A DNA stretch of 64,000 bases from Paracoccus xiamenensis (GTDB lineage Bacteria > Pseudomonadota > Alphaproteobacteria > Rhodobacterales > Rhodobacteraceae): positions 62,001-126,000 of the forward strand of contig NZ_JAAOHY010000009.1 in the NCBI RefSeq assembly GCF_011308835.1, given 5' to 3'. A program made the translations under genes and the position numbers. Below are positions 25,789-34,268 of the stretch, piece after piece (the stretch's first letter is position 1; each line of letters begins with the position of its first letter). The notes under the pieces are model-generated. The model was not told the origin of the DNA, did no database searches, and saw nothing but the letters and a program-made list of their open reading frames with translations.

Positions 25789-26811
25789 ATGTCGCAGACG
25801 ACCCTGACCATCGCCGCGCTGAACCAGACCGTGACCGAGATCTTCCTGAAGGCGGGCCTGTCGGAACAGCAGGCCGAGGCCGTGGCCGCGGTGATCGTCG
25901 CGGGCGAGCGTGACGGCTGCAAATCGCATGGCATCTACCGCATCGACGGCAACCTGCGAACGCTGGCCGCCGGCAAGGTGCAGCCGCAGGCAGTGCCGGA
26001 ACTGCAGGATGACGGAACGGGCGTGATCCGGGTCGCGGCCCATGGCGGCTTTTCGCCAGCGGCCTTTGCAATGGGCGCGCCGGTGTTGGCCGAACGTGCG
26101 AAAAAGCTGGGCATTGCCGCAATGGTTATCAACGACTGCACGCATTTCTCGGCGCTTTGGCCTGAAATCGAGGTGCTGACCGACGCCGGGCTGGCCGCGA
26201 TGGCGATGTGCCCCAGCTATGCCACGGTCGCCCCATCCGGCGGGATTGCGGCGCTGCTGGGCACCAACCCCTTCGCCTTTGGCTGGCCGCGTCCGGGGCG
26301 GACGCCTTACGTCTTTGATTTTGCCACCTCGATCGCCGCGCGGGGCGAGGTCGAACTGCACCGGATTTCCGGCAAGCCGCTGCCGGAAGGCTGGGCGGTC
26401 GACCGCGACGGCAATCCGACCACGGACCCGACGGCCGCGCTGCAAGGCGCGCTGCTGCCCTTTGGCGGGCACAAGGGTTCGGCCATCTCGACCATGATCG
26501 AGCTGCTGGCCGGGGTGATGATCGGCGACCTGACCAGCCCCGAGGCGCTGGAATCGCTGGGCTCGGCCGAGTTGCTGCCACATCATGGTGAGCTGGTCAT
26601 CGCGCTGTCGCCCGAACGCTTCGCCGCCGGCAGGTCCGGGGACCCCTTTGCCCGCGCCGAGACCTTGTTTGACGCGATCGCCGGTCAGGGCGCGCGCCTG
26701 CCGTCGCAGCGCCGTTTCGCGGCGCGCGCAAAATCGGAAGCCGAGGGCATCACGCTGAGCGCCGAGGAAATGGCCGGTCTTGAAAAGCGCCGGGCGCAGC
26801 CTTTTGGCTGA
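25789..26811 (+). CDS. Pyrroline-2-carboxylate / piperideine-2-carboxylate reductase (Ldh2/MDH family)
   Basis: A 340-residue NAD(P)H-dependent reductase of the LDH2/malate-dehydrogenase (type 2) family, DpkA-like. The catalytic His47 is in GCKSHGIYRI, and LLGTNPFAFGWPRPGR and PFGGHKGSAIS are cofactor and active-site loops. Relatives reduce pyrroline-2-carboxylate to L-proline and piperideine-2-carboxylate to L-pipecolate. Here it would use the product of the 3-hydroxyproline dehydratases and feed PutA. GGAG precedes the ATG by 6 bp. Malate/lactate-type or other oxidoreductase activity cannot be excluded by sequence alone. Confidence 0.85.
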   Translation: MSQTTLTIAALNQTVTEIFLKAGLSEQQAEAVAAVIVAGERDGCKSHGIYRIDGNLRTLAAGKVQPQAVPELQDDGTGVIRVAAHGGFSPAAFAMGAPVLAERAKKLGIAAMVINDCTHFSALWPEIEVLTDAGLAAMAMCPSYATVAPSGGIAALLGTNPFAFGWPRPGRTPYVFDFATSIAARGEVELHRISGKPLPEGWAVDRDGNPTTDPTAALQGALLPFGGHKGSAISTMIELLAGVMIGDLTSPEALESLGSAELLPHHGELVIALSPERFAAGRSGDPFARAETLFDAIAGQGARLPSQRRFAARAKSEAEGITLSAEEMAGLEKRRAQPFG

Positions 26812-26828
26812 CCCGGTCAGGAATGCGA

Positions 26829-26853
26829 AAGGCCGGGCATGATGCCCGGCCTT
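26829..26853. terminator. Bidirectional terminator
   Basis: AAGGCCGGGC and GCCCGGCCTT form a 10-bp stem with a 5-nt loop between the convergent reductase and RTX genes. A-rich and T-rich flanks are short, so termination may be moderate. Confidence 0.65.
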
Positions 26854-26872
26854 CGTCATTTCAGCGCTGATA

Positions 26873-29290
26873 TCAGCTGACCAGCGGCTTGTCGTTCTGG
26901 GCGTGGCGCACCACCAGCTTGCGTCCCAGCCGGCCCGAGGTCAGCACCCGTGCCGCTGCATGTTCTTCGCCGTAACGGAGTTCGGGGAAGATCGCGTAGA
27001 TCTCCTCGACCGCTGCGGGGCCGACCGATTTCAGCGCTTCCTCGCCGGTATGCAGCGATTCCGCCTCGGCGCCATTGGCCAACACGATCTGATGGTCGTC
27101 GAACAGGAAGTGGACATAGGTCACCTCGGTCAGGTCCTCGGCCACGTCGATGCCGTAGATCTGGCAAAGCTGCTTGGCCGCGACCAGAACCTCTGTCGTA
27201 CCGAACATTTTCTGTGCGATCTTGGACCGGACCAGCATCCGGTGCTGCGGCGAGACGATCAGGTCCGCCGTCGGCAGCCCCGATCCAAGCGCGCCCTTGC
27301 GGATGCGGATCGGGCGCAGCTTCGGGTTGGCGTCCAACTCGGCCGCGGTCAGGGCGCGGGTGCCGATCCAGCGGATCGCCTGCAGCCCGGCATCAACAGT
27401 CTCGACCAGGTCACCGATGGACAGACTGCCCGCGACAGCCTCGCCCGCGTCGGTGCGGATCATGGCATCGGCGCCAAAGCACAGAACGTTGGTGTTGTCC
27501 CAGGTCAGATGGGCCGCCTCGACCGGTGCCCCGCCGTTCTGAATGGTCAGGGTATATTGGGGCAAGGTGGTGCCGCCGATGGTCTGGCCTTGCAGGTCGT
27601 CCAGCGTGCCGTCCCGCTGGTCGCCGCGCAGCCAGGCCAGCGGATTGCCGTATTCGGGCAGGTTGGCAGCTGCACGCTGTGCGTTGATCAGCGCGAGGTT
27701 GGACTCGTTATAATAGCCGCTCAGGTCGATGAAGTCGTTATCGCTCTGGTCATCGTTGGTGTAGTTCTGCTGGGCAGCGGTGTTGAAGTCGAGGATCGTG
27801 TCCGCGCCAGCGCTGGCCACGAAGGTGTCGAAGCCATCGCCCCCGGTCAGACGGTCGATGCCTGTGCCGCCGTCCAGATAGTCGCGGCCGATGCCGCCTT
27901 CCAGCGTGTCAGTGTCGCTGCCGCCGACCAGGGTGTCATCGCCAGCGCCGCCGACCAGGCTGTCATTTCCGGTGCCACCGTTCAGGGTGTCGTTTTCGGA
28001 GCCGCCATCCAGGCGATCGTTGCCACTGCTGCCGTCCAGGAAATCGGCGCCTGTACCGCCGGACAGCGTGTCATTGTCATTGCCGCCGGTCAGCGAGTCG
28101 TTGCCGTCGCCGCCTTGCAGGTTGTCGGTGCCGGTACCGCCTTCCAGCGTGTCATTGCCCGTTCCGCCGACCAGGCTGTCGCCGCCGTCACCGCCGACCA
28201 GGCTGTCATCGCCAATGCCGCCATCCAAAGTGTCGGCGTTGACGCCGCCATCCATGATGTCGTTGCCATCGCCGCCGAACATGGTGTCCTGCCCGCCGCC
28301 GCCAAGCAGCGTGTCGTTGCCGATGCCGCCCAACAGCCTGTCGCCGCCTTCGCCGCCAGACAGGCTGTCATCGCCATCACCGCCGACCAGGCTGTCATCG
28401 CCGAGGCCACCGTCCAGCGTGTCGTTATCGGATCCGCCGTCAAGTGTGTCGGCGCCGCCCTGGCCAAACAGCTTGTCATCCCCGGCGGCGCCATACAGCA
28501 CGTCAGCGCTGCCGTCGTCGCCGGTGGCGGTGCCGCCATAAATGACATCGTTGCCGGCGCCGCCTTCGACGGTATCGCGGTCCAGACCGGCCGCGATGGT
28601 GTCGGCGCCCTGGCCGCCACGGATATAGTCCATGTTCCCGCTATGGCCTGGCAGGATCGCATCGTTGGAATCGATCCGGTCGCCTTTCGCGTCGTTATAG
28701 CCCGGCCCCATGCTGTCGTTGCCGGCCGTACCGTCAACATAACCGTCCGCGTAGGTCAGCGACGTGCGGCTGGCGTCAATGCCGGAATAGCCGGTCGAGT
28801 ATGGGGCATTCGACGGAATTGAGATCGACTGGATCGGATATTCCACGAGCCAGTCCTGATTGGTATCAGAGCCACCCTGCAGGGGCGGCAGAACAAACAT
28901 GTTGCCGTTCACATCCTGCAAAATCCGCAGGGTCGCGGTGAAGCTGCGCGTCTGCCCGTTGCCAATCGCCTGTACGACCGTCACATTCTGGACGATCATC
29001 CCGGCATCTGCCTCTACGGTATGTTGGGTACCGTTCAGGATATAGTCGATATTGTCGCGTGGGGTGCCGGTATTGTTGTTGAACTGGACGTTTGTGGTCG
29101 AGTTGTTGTCGTTGAAGTCAACCAGCGTGGTGTGTGCAAAAAGCGGGTCGGTCCCACTGCCAAACGTCTTGCCAAGCACGGCATTGGTCGCCCCGGCGCT
29201 GCTAACCGATCCATCATCGAAGCTTGGACCGTAAGTGTCCATCCGGGCAGCATTGCCAAGATAGATGCATTGGAAAGTATAAGTAGTCAT
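26873..29290 (-). CDS. RTX calcium-binding repeat protein with C-terminal Hint domain
   Basis: An 805-residue secreted-type protein. Residues about 1-185 are an N-terminal domain without recognised function. From about 190 to 510 there are roughly 30 glycine- and aspartate-rich nonapeptide repeats of the GGxGxDxLx type that bind Ca2+ as beta-rolls (DNA about 27840-28720). A Hint (hedgehog/intein) domain begins at Cys604 ([19 protein letters not shown]) and includes VSPQHRMLV; this class occurs in many Rhodobacteraceae. There is no signal peptide, as expected for type I secretion, but no secretion genes are adjacent. The upstream 300 bp are non-coding. Confidence 0.88.
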   Translation of the reverse strand: MTTYTFQCIYLGNAARMDTYGPSFDDGSVSSAGATNAVLGKTFGSGTDPLFAHTTLVDFNDNNSTTNVQFNNNTGTPRDNIDYILNGTQHTVEADAGMIVQNVTVVQAIGNGQTRSFTATLRILQDVNGNMFVLPPLQGGSDTNQDWLVEYPIQSISIPSNAPYSTGYSGIDASRTSLTYADGYVDGTAGNDSMGPGYNDAKGDRIDSNDAILPGHSGNMDYIRGGQGADTIAAGLDRDTVEGGAGNDVIYGGTATGDDGSADVLYGAAGDDKLFGQGGADTLDGGSDNDTLDGGLGDDSLVGGDGDDSLSGGEGGDRLLGGIGNDTLLGGGGQDTMFGGDGNDIMDGGVNADTLDGGIGDDSLVGGDGGDSLVGGTGNDTLEGGTGTDNLQGGDGNDSLTGGNDNDTLSGGTGADFLDGSSGNDRLDGGSENDTLNGGTGNDSLVGGAGDDTLVGGSDTDTLEGGIGRDYLDGGTGIDRLTGGDGFDTFVASAGADTILDFNTAAQQNYTNDDQSDNDFIDLSGYYNESNLALINAQRAAANLPEYGNPLAWLRGDQRDGTLDDLQGQTIGGTTLPQYTLTIQNGGAPVEAAHLTWDNTNVLCFGADAMIRTDAGEAVAGSLSIGDLVETVDAGLQAIRWIGTRALTAAELDANPKLRPIRIRKGALGSGLPTADLIVSPQHRMLVRSKIAQKMFGTTEVLVAAKQLCQIYGIDVAEDLTEVTYVHFLFDDHQIVLANGAEAESLHTGEEALKSVGPAAVEEIYAIFPELRYGEEHAAARVLTSGRLGRKLVVRHAQNDKPLVS

Positions 29291-29591
29291 GTGAGACCCC
29301 CACCCTGATTAACCAACAGGGCCGTACACATGCCGATGAGCTGGGGAGAAGCGGCAATGCTGCATCGGTTAACCGATGGCACGCCTAATTATATTCCACA
29401 GACTGCAAACCGTTCCCACGGCCGAATCGACGGGTGTTAGCCCAATTAACATTAAACTGCCCGAACGAAAGGCCTATGTAAACATGTATCTTTTCTATTA
29501 GTTAACAAGGCCGTCAGTGCCGCGGCGCGGCGTGGAAATTATGAGAGGCCGCGCCGTATTTAAATGCCGTCGGAAAAGCCCGCGCTTACGA
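29291..29591. other. Non-coding upstream region of the RTX gene
   Basis: A 301-bp AT-richer gap with no credible gene. It holds the perfect 16-bp palindrome CATCGGTTAACCGATG at 29363-29378, about 73 bp before the RTX ATG and well placed for an operator. At 29523-29556 a 9-bp stem (CGGCGCGGC with GCCGCGCCG, 16-nt loop) is followed on the plus strand by TATTTAAAT; on the minus strand it lies after the CurA-like gene and may end its transcript. Confidence 0.5.
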
Positions 29592-30632
29592 TCAGTCGTT
29601 ATTGCCTGACATCCGGATCACCCGCTTGCCAAAGTTTTCGCCTCGCAGCAGGCCAATCAATGCGGTCGGGGCCTTTGCCAGCCCGTCAATTACTTCCTCG
29701 CGGTATTGAATCTTGCCCTCGGCAATCCAGCCGGTCATCTGCCGCGCGAATTCGGGATAAAGCTCTGCGAAACTGTCAAAAATGATAAAGCCGCGCACGG
29801 TTAGTTGTCGGGTCAGAATGGTGCCCGTCAGCAGGCCTAGCCGATCGGGGCCGGGGGGCAGATCGGTCGCGTTGTACTGGGCGATCAGACCGCAGACGGG
29901 GATGCGGGCAAAGGTGTTCAGAAGCGGCAGAACGGCATCGAAGACGCGGCCGCCGACATTCTCGAAATAGACGTCGATGCCATCGGGGACCGCGGCGGCA
30001 AGCGCCTGCGGCAGATCTTCCTGCTTGTGATCAACACAGGCATCGAACCCCAGCATGTCAACGGCATAAGCGCATTTTTCGGGGCCGCCGGCGATGCCGA
30101 CTACCCGGCAGCCCAGGATCTTGCCGATCTGGCCGACTGTCGCGCCCACCGGTCCGGTCGCGGCGGCGACCACGATGGTCTCACCCGGTTTGGGCTGGCC
30201 GATCTGGGTCAGGCCGGCCCAGGCGGTGAAACCCGGCATTCCAAGGATACCAAGCGCCCAGGACGGCTGCGCGGGGTCTGGCCCCAGATTGGTCACGCCG
30301 ACGCCGTCCGAGACGCTGTAATCCTGCCAGCCGCCGTAATTCAGCACCCAGTCGCCCGGCGCAAAGCCCTTCACATTCGAAGACTCTACCCGCGACACAG
30401 TGCCGCCCACCATGACCTCGCCGATCTCGACCGGGTCGGCATAGGATTTCGCGGCGCTCATCCGCCCGCGCATATAGGGATCGAGCGAGAGGTATTCGGC
30501 GCGCAACAGCATCTCGTTCTGGTCGGGCGCCGGGATCGGGGCCTCGACCAGACGCAGGGTATTGTCATCCGGCTCGCCTACGGGGCGCTCGGCCAGGATC
30601 CATTGACGGTTGATGCGGTCTGATTGGGTCAT
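29592..30632 (-). CDS. NADP-dependent medium-chain reductase, CurA-like
   Basis: A 346-residue zinc-free medium-chain dehydrogenase/reductase of the CurA / leukotriene B4 12-hydroxydehydrogenase branch. EYLSLDPYMRGRMS is the family's N-terminal signature, and GETIVVAAATGPVGATVGQIGK is the NADPH-binding loop near residues 148-170. Such enzymes reduce activated C=C bonds of enones; the substrate here is unknown. The start at 30632 gives a normal N-terminus (MTQSDRINRQWILAERP), although the frame is open further upstream. It lies 67 bp downstream of the RpiR gene on the same strand and may be co-transcribed. Confidence 0.88.
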   Translation of the reverse strand: MTQSDRINRQWILAERPVGEPDDNTLRLVEAPIPAPDQNEMLLRAEYLSLDPYMRGRMSAAKSYADPVEIGEVMVGGTVSRVESSNVKGFAPGDWVLNYGGWQDYSVSDGVGVTNLGPDPAQPSWALGILGMPGFTAWAGLTQIGQPKPGETIVVAAATGPVGATVGQIGKILGCRVVGIAGGPEKCAYAVDMLGFDACVDHKQEDLPQALAAAVPDGIDVYFENVGGRVFDAVLPLLNTFARIPVCGLIAQYNATDLPPGPDRLGLLTGTILTRQLTVRGFIIFDSFAELYPEFARQMTGWIAEGKIQYREEVIDGLAKAPTALIGLLRGENFGKRVIRMSGNND

Positions 30633-30699
30633 GGCGCGGCTCCAACTGGGGTGATTTGCCCGAGTGTGGCAGCAGCGGGGGCTGCGGTCCAGATGTCTC

Positions 30700-31575
30700 T
30701 CAACCGGGGCGGCGGGGGATCGCCGTGGCATAGGTTCCCAGTGCTCGCAACTGCGCGTCCGACCGTTCAAGCCCCGCCAGCGCGCCCGCGCGGTCGGATT
30801 CGGCCAGCAGCGCGCACAGTGCCTCGGACAGGGCCATGGCGGGGGTCAGGCTGTGGAAAAAGCCGGGGCTTGCGGTCGGGCAGACTAGCAGGTGATCGGC
30901 CAGGCCCGCCAGTGGCGCGACCGCGCTGTCGGTGATCGCGACGACGCCAAGGCCTTGCGTACGCGCATGAGCGGCCAGTTCCAGCCCCGCCGCCGCATAG
31001 GGACTGACCGATATGGCCAGCAGCATATCGCCCGGCTGCGCCCGCATCAGCGCGTCTGGCCCGGTGCCGCCGGGGCCGTCGAGGTGGCGCGTGCGTTCTC
31101 CCAGAAGCGACATCACATAGTGGAAATGCCAGGCGATGGCATGGCAGGACCGCGCGCCCAGCACAAAGATGCGCCGTGCCTTGGACAGGGCGCGGGCGGC
31201 GGCGGCGATGCTGGCCAGGGTTTCGGGCTGGGTCAGGGTGGCGACATGGCGGGCCAGTTCTTCCAAAACCTGCTGCACCAACGCTTCGGGTGCGCTGTGC
31301 GGGGTCGCCAATGCGCGGGCGGCGAAGCCCTCGCCCCGGCGGATCGTTTCGGCCTGTTCGTGTCGCAGGTCCTCATATCCCGAAGCGCCCAGAAATTGCG
31401 CCAGCCGAGTCATCGTTGCCGGGCTGACGCCGGCGCGGCGGGCCAGATCGCGCATCGACATCAGCGCGACGTCCTGCGGGTGGTCGATCAGGTGCTTCGC
31501 GGCAATCTGCATCTGCGGCGGCATGGCGTCGAACTGGGCAATCAGCCGGTCTTGCAATGTGGATGGTTCGGTCAT
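30700..31575 (-). CDS. MurR/RpiR-family regulator with SIS domain
   Basis: A 291-residue regulator with an N-terminal HTH of the RpiR type (about 5-80, RDLARRAGVSPATMTRLAQFLGASGYEDLR) and a C-terminal SIS phosphosugar-binding-like domain (about 130-260, ARRIFVLGARSCHAIAWHFHY). SIS domains usually sense phosphosugars, but RpiR proteins beside aminotransferases often respond to amino-acid-like compounds. It is divergent from the class III aminotransferase gene across 120 bp, the probable target. TGAAAC occurs twice in that gap (31593-31598 and 31622-31627), a weak operator hint. Confidence 0.88.
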   Translation of the reverse strand: MTEPSTLQDRLIAQFDAMPPQMQIAAKHLIDHPQDVALMSMRDLARRAGVSPATMTRLAQFLGASGYEDLRHEQAETIRRGEGFAARALATPHSAPEALVQQVLEELARHVATLTQPETLASIAAAARALSKARRIFVLGARSCHAIAWHFHYVMSLLGERTRHLDGPGGTGPDALMRAQPGDMLLAISVSPYAAAGLELAAHARTQGLGVVAITDSAVAPLAGLADHLLVCPTASPGFFHSLTPAMALSEALCALLAESDRAGALAGLERSDAQLRALGTYATAIPRRPG

Positions 31576-31695
31576 GGCTGGGGCTCCGTGCGTGAAACGA
31601 ATATACCTCAGATGAGTAATATGAAACAAGTGTTGCTTCGCGTGTTGCACGCTGTCAGATTGCCTGCGTCCCACTGTGCGAATCGGAACCCGCTC

Positions 31696-33018
31696 ATGAC
31701 CCGCATCCTTCATCGCAGCATTGGCCCCGAACTACCCCGCGCCGTCGCGGGCGAAGGGGTCTGGATCACCGATGCCGAAGGCCGGCGCTATATCGACGGC
31801 TCGGGCGGGGCCGCGGTAACCAGCCTTGGCCATGGCAACGCCGAGGTGCTGGATGCGATGCGCGCGCAGATGGATGCGATCGCCTATGCGCATACCTCGT
31901 TTTTCACCTCGGATGCGGCGGAATCGCTGGCCGAGCGGCTGATCGGGCTGGCGCCGGAGGGGCTGGATTACGTTTATCTCGTCTCGGGTGGGTCCGAGGC
32001 GGTCGAGGCCGCGCTGAAGATGGCGCGGCAGTATTTCGTCGAGATCGGCCAGCCGCAGCGTCGCCACATCATCGCGCGGCGGCAAAGCTATCACGGAAAT
32101 ACAATCGGTGCGCTGGCGACCGGCGGCAATGAATGGCGCCGCCGCCAGTTCCAGCCGATCCTGCCGGAAACGCATCACGTTTCGCCCTGCTACGCCTATC
32201 GCGACATGCGCGATGACGAGACGCCCGAGGCCTATGGCACCCGTCTGGCGGACGAACTGGAGGCGAAGATCCGCGAACTTGGCGCTGATCAGGTCATCGC
32301 CTTCGTGGCCGAGCCTGTGGTCGGTGCAACGCTGGGGGCGGTGCCCGCGGTGCCCGGCTATTTCAAGCGCATCCGCGAGGTCTGTGACCGCTATGGCGTG
32401 CTGCTGATTCTGGATGAGGTGATGTGTGGCATGGGCCGCACCGGCAGCATCTTCGCGCATGAACAGGAAGGCATCGTCCCCGATATCGTCACCATCGCCA
32501 AGGGTCTTGGCGGCGGCTATCAGCCCATCGGCGGGCTGCTGCTGTCGGACAGGATCTATCGCGCTTTTGCCGAAGGCTCGGGCTTGTTCCAGCATGGCCA
32601 CACCTATCTGGGCCATCCCATCGCCGCGGCTGCCGCTGACAAGGTAGTCGAGATCATGTCCCGCCCCGGCATGATGGAGAATGTGAACGCGATGGGCCGG
32701 CATCTTCAGGACGCGCTGGAGGCATCGCTTGGCCAGCACCCCCATGTCGGCGATCTCCGCGGCCGCGGATTGTTCCGCGGCATCGAACTGGTCGCGGATC
32801 GAGAGGCGAAAGCGCCGCTGGATCCGGGTCTGAAAACCCATGCGAAGATCAAGAAGGCCGCCATGGCGCGCGGGCTGATGTGCTATCCGATGGGCGGCAC
32901 CATTGACGGCATGCGCGGCGACCATGTGCTGCTGGCTCCGCCCTATATAATCAGCGCGGATGAGGTGGATCAGCTGGTCGACCGCCTCTCGGCCGCGATC
33001 AGGGACGTGCTGGGCTAG
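31696..33018 (+). CDS. Class III pyridoxal-phosphate aminotransferase
   Basis: A 440-residue omega/gamma-type aminotransferase (fold type I, class III). GSEAVEAALKMARQ is the phosphate-binding region, ILDEVMCGMGRTG holds the Asp that contacts the PLP ring nitrogen, and the Schiff-base Lys is in VTIAKGLGGGYQPIGG. The substrate (for example an omega-amino acid, taurine-like or polyamine compound) cannot be assigned. The frame extends much further upstream (to 30892) but that part is antisense to the RpiR gene; the ATG at 31696 starts MTRILHRSIGPELP, the usual family N-terminus. Divergent RpiR gene is the likely regulator. Confidence 0.9.
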   Translation: MTRILHRSIGPELPRAVAGEGVWITDAEGRRYIDGSGGAAVTSLGHGNAEVLDAMRAQMDAIAYAHTSFFTSDAAESLAERLIGLAPEGLDYVYLVSGGSEAVEAALKMARQYFVEIGQPQRRHIIARRQSYHGNTIGALATGGNEWRRRQFQPILPETHHVSPCYAYRDMRDDETPEAYGTRLADELEAKIRELGADQVIAFVAEPVVGATLGAVPAVPGYFKRIREVCDRYGVLLILDEVMCGMGRTGSIFAHEQEGIVPDIVTIAKGLGGGYQPIGGLLLSDRIYRAFAEGSGLFQHGHTYLGHPIAAAAADKVVEIMSRPGMMENVNAMGRHLQDALEASLGQHPHVGDLRGRGLFRGIELVADREAKAPLDPGLKTHAKIKKAAMARGLMCYPMGGTIDGMRGDHVLLAPPYIISADEVDQLVDRLSAAIRDVLG

Positions 33019-33087
33019 GGTCCGGCTAAAACTGTTGACTGGCTGGCAGCGATCGCCCATAGGTCCGCCACCTGCAGAAGGAGATTT

Positions 33088-33117
33088 ATGCGCAGAGGCC
33101 CCTTTTCCCGCATCTAG
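33088..33117 (+). CDS. Possible 9-residue leader peptide
   Basis: AAGGAG at 33078-33083 stands 4 bp before an ATG that opens a nine-codon frame, MRRGPFSRI, ending in TAG at 33115. It lies in the 162-bp gap before the GNAT gene. A ribosome site this good without a long frame suggests a translated leader, but chance cannot be excluded. Confidence 0.3.
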   Translation: MRRGPFSRI

Positions 33118-33180
33118 CGGTATTTGCCCGGCACCATGGTGGTGTCGAACCTCTTTGCATATCTATTCTGCGGAGTTCCC

Positions 33181-33633
33181 ATGAAGGACCAGAATATGGT
33201 GATCCGGCCCTATGACGCGGCCACGGACACAAAAATACTGTCGGGCATCTGGCTCGACGCTTCGCGTATTGCGCATCCGTTCATCGGAGAAGCGCGTCTG
33301 CTGGAACAGCGGCATATGGTCGAAGACGTCTATCTGCCCAATGCCGAAACCTGGGTGGCCTGCGGGCCGGTCGGACCGGTGGGCTTCATCAGCCTGATGG
33401 ACAGTTTCATCGGGGCGATCTTTGTCGCCCCCGACCAGCAAGGGCATGGGGTCGGGCGTATCCTGATCGACCATGCGCTTCTGCTGAAAGGCACGCTGGC
33501 GCTGGATGTCTATACCCGGAACGAACAGGCCATGCGCTTCTATCAACGGCTCGGCTTTATCGAACTGTCGCGCCGGCCCGAAGATGACGAAGGCATGCCC
33601 TTCGAAAACGCGCATCTGCAACTGACGCGCTGA
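33181..33633 (+). CDS. GNAT-family N-acetyltransferase
   Basis: A 150-residue acetyltransferase of the GNAT fold. The acetyl-CoA-binding motif A is VAPDQQGHGVGRILIDHAL (Q/R-x-x-G-x-G/A type) near residues 82-100, and motif B is YTRNEQAMRFYQRLGF near 116-131. The sequence is like RimI/YafP-type small acetyltransferases; the acceptor is unknown. The ATG at 33181 has GGAG 5-8 bp upstream and is preferred to one at 33124 that adds a non-conserved hydrophobic stretch. Ends at a terminator shared with the convergent cell-wall hydrolase gene. Confidence 0.85.
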   Translation: MKDQNMVIRPYDAATDTKILSGIWLDASRIAHPFIGEARLLEQRHMVEDVYLPNAETWVACGPVGPVGFISLMDSFIGAIFVAPDQQGHGVGRILIDHALLLKGTLALDVYTRNEQAMRFYQRLGFIELSRRPEDDEGMPFENAHLQLTR

Positions 33634-33639
33634 TAAGGC

Positions 33640-33666
33640 GACCGGGCGGCCTTGCGCCGCCCGGTC
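33640..33666. terminator. Bidirectional terminator
   Basis: GACCGGGCGGC and GCCGCCCGGTC form an 11-bp stem with loop CTTGC between the convergent GNAT and hydrolase genes, followed by a T-containing tail (TGTCTGCCTTCT). Confidence 0.7.
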
Positions 33667-33676
33667 TGTCTGCCTT

Positions 33677-34192
33677 CTAGAACCAACCCCAACGTCGTCC
33701 GGTGACCCCTTCGATCGGGGGCAGCGGATAGGGCTGCGTCACCAGGCGGGATTTCCGCTTTTCATAGAAGGCATTGCCGCCTGTGGTCAGGACGTAATGC
33801 ATGTTGTCATAGGAAAAGCGATGCGTGGCCGTGTGGAAGAACATCGCGTTGTCGATATAGGGGTGACGCTCGCCGCGCAGGACGGATCGCGCGGCTTCCT
33901 GCACCAACGGCATGGACCGCGAATCCATCTTGCGGGTCATCACACCCGGCGCGAACTGGTTCTTCTGGCCTACCACCTCGCAGACCGAGTTGGGGAATTT
34001 GCGCGATTCCACCCGGTTCATCACGACGCTGCCCACAGCGATCATTCCGTCGCGGCTTGAGCGGTTGGATTCGAAATACATCGCCCGCTCCATGCATTCC
34101 TGCGGGCTGTGGTGGCCGATACCGCAGCCTGCCAACACCAGCGGGCCAAGGGCCAGCAGGGCGGCAAGCCGCATCTTGCGGATCACTGTCAT
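33677..34192 (-). CDS. SleB-like cell-wall hydrolase, lipoprotein
   Basis: A 171-residue exported hydrolase of the SleB/CwlJ family. The signal peptide ends in the lipobox Leu-Ala-Gly-Cys at 20-23, so it should be a lipid-anchored protein. The catalytic Glu41 sits in AMYFESNRSSRDGMIAVGSVVMNRV, and NSVCEVVGQKNQFAP and AMFFHTATHRF complete the fold. It probably cleaves peptidoglycan in the periplasm during growth. The open frame reaches back to 34378 but only the start at 34192 gives a signal peptide. TGTCGACA lies 32 bp upstream; whether that is meaningful is doubtful. Confidence 0.88.
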   Translation of the reverse strand: MTVIRKMRLAALLALGPLVLAGCGIGHHSPQECMERAMYFESNRSSRDGMIAVGSVVMNRVESRKFPNSVCEVVGQKNQFAPGVMTRKMDSRSMPLVQEAARSVLRGERHPYIDNAMFFHTATHRFSYDNMHYVLTTGGNAFYEKRKSRLVTQPYPLPPIEGVTGRRWGWF

Positions 34193-34268
34193 GGTCGGTC
34201 TTTCTGCTCGTTTTGTCGTGTTTTGTCGACATGTTAGCAGCAGACCGGGCCGCGTATCAACCTGCGCG

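Noticed and set aside
27840-28720. The repetitive DNA as a CRISPR or satellite array
   Set aside because: The periodicity is 27 bp in frame and encodes the Ca2+-binding nonapeptides of the RTX protein.
34224-34231. TGTCGACA upstream of the cell-wall hydrolase gene as a fourth GntR site
   Set aside because: The gene has no link to hydroxyproline and the flanks (TTTTGTCGTGTTT) look like a simple repeat; one chance hit of an 8-mer is expected at this window size.
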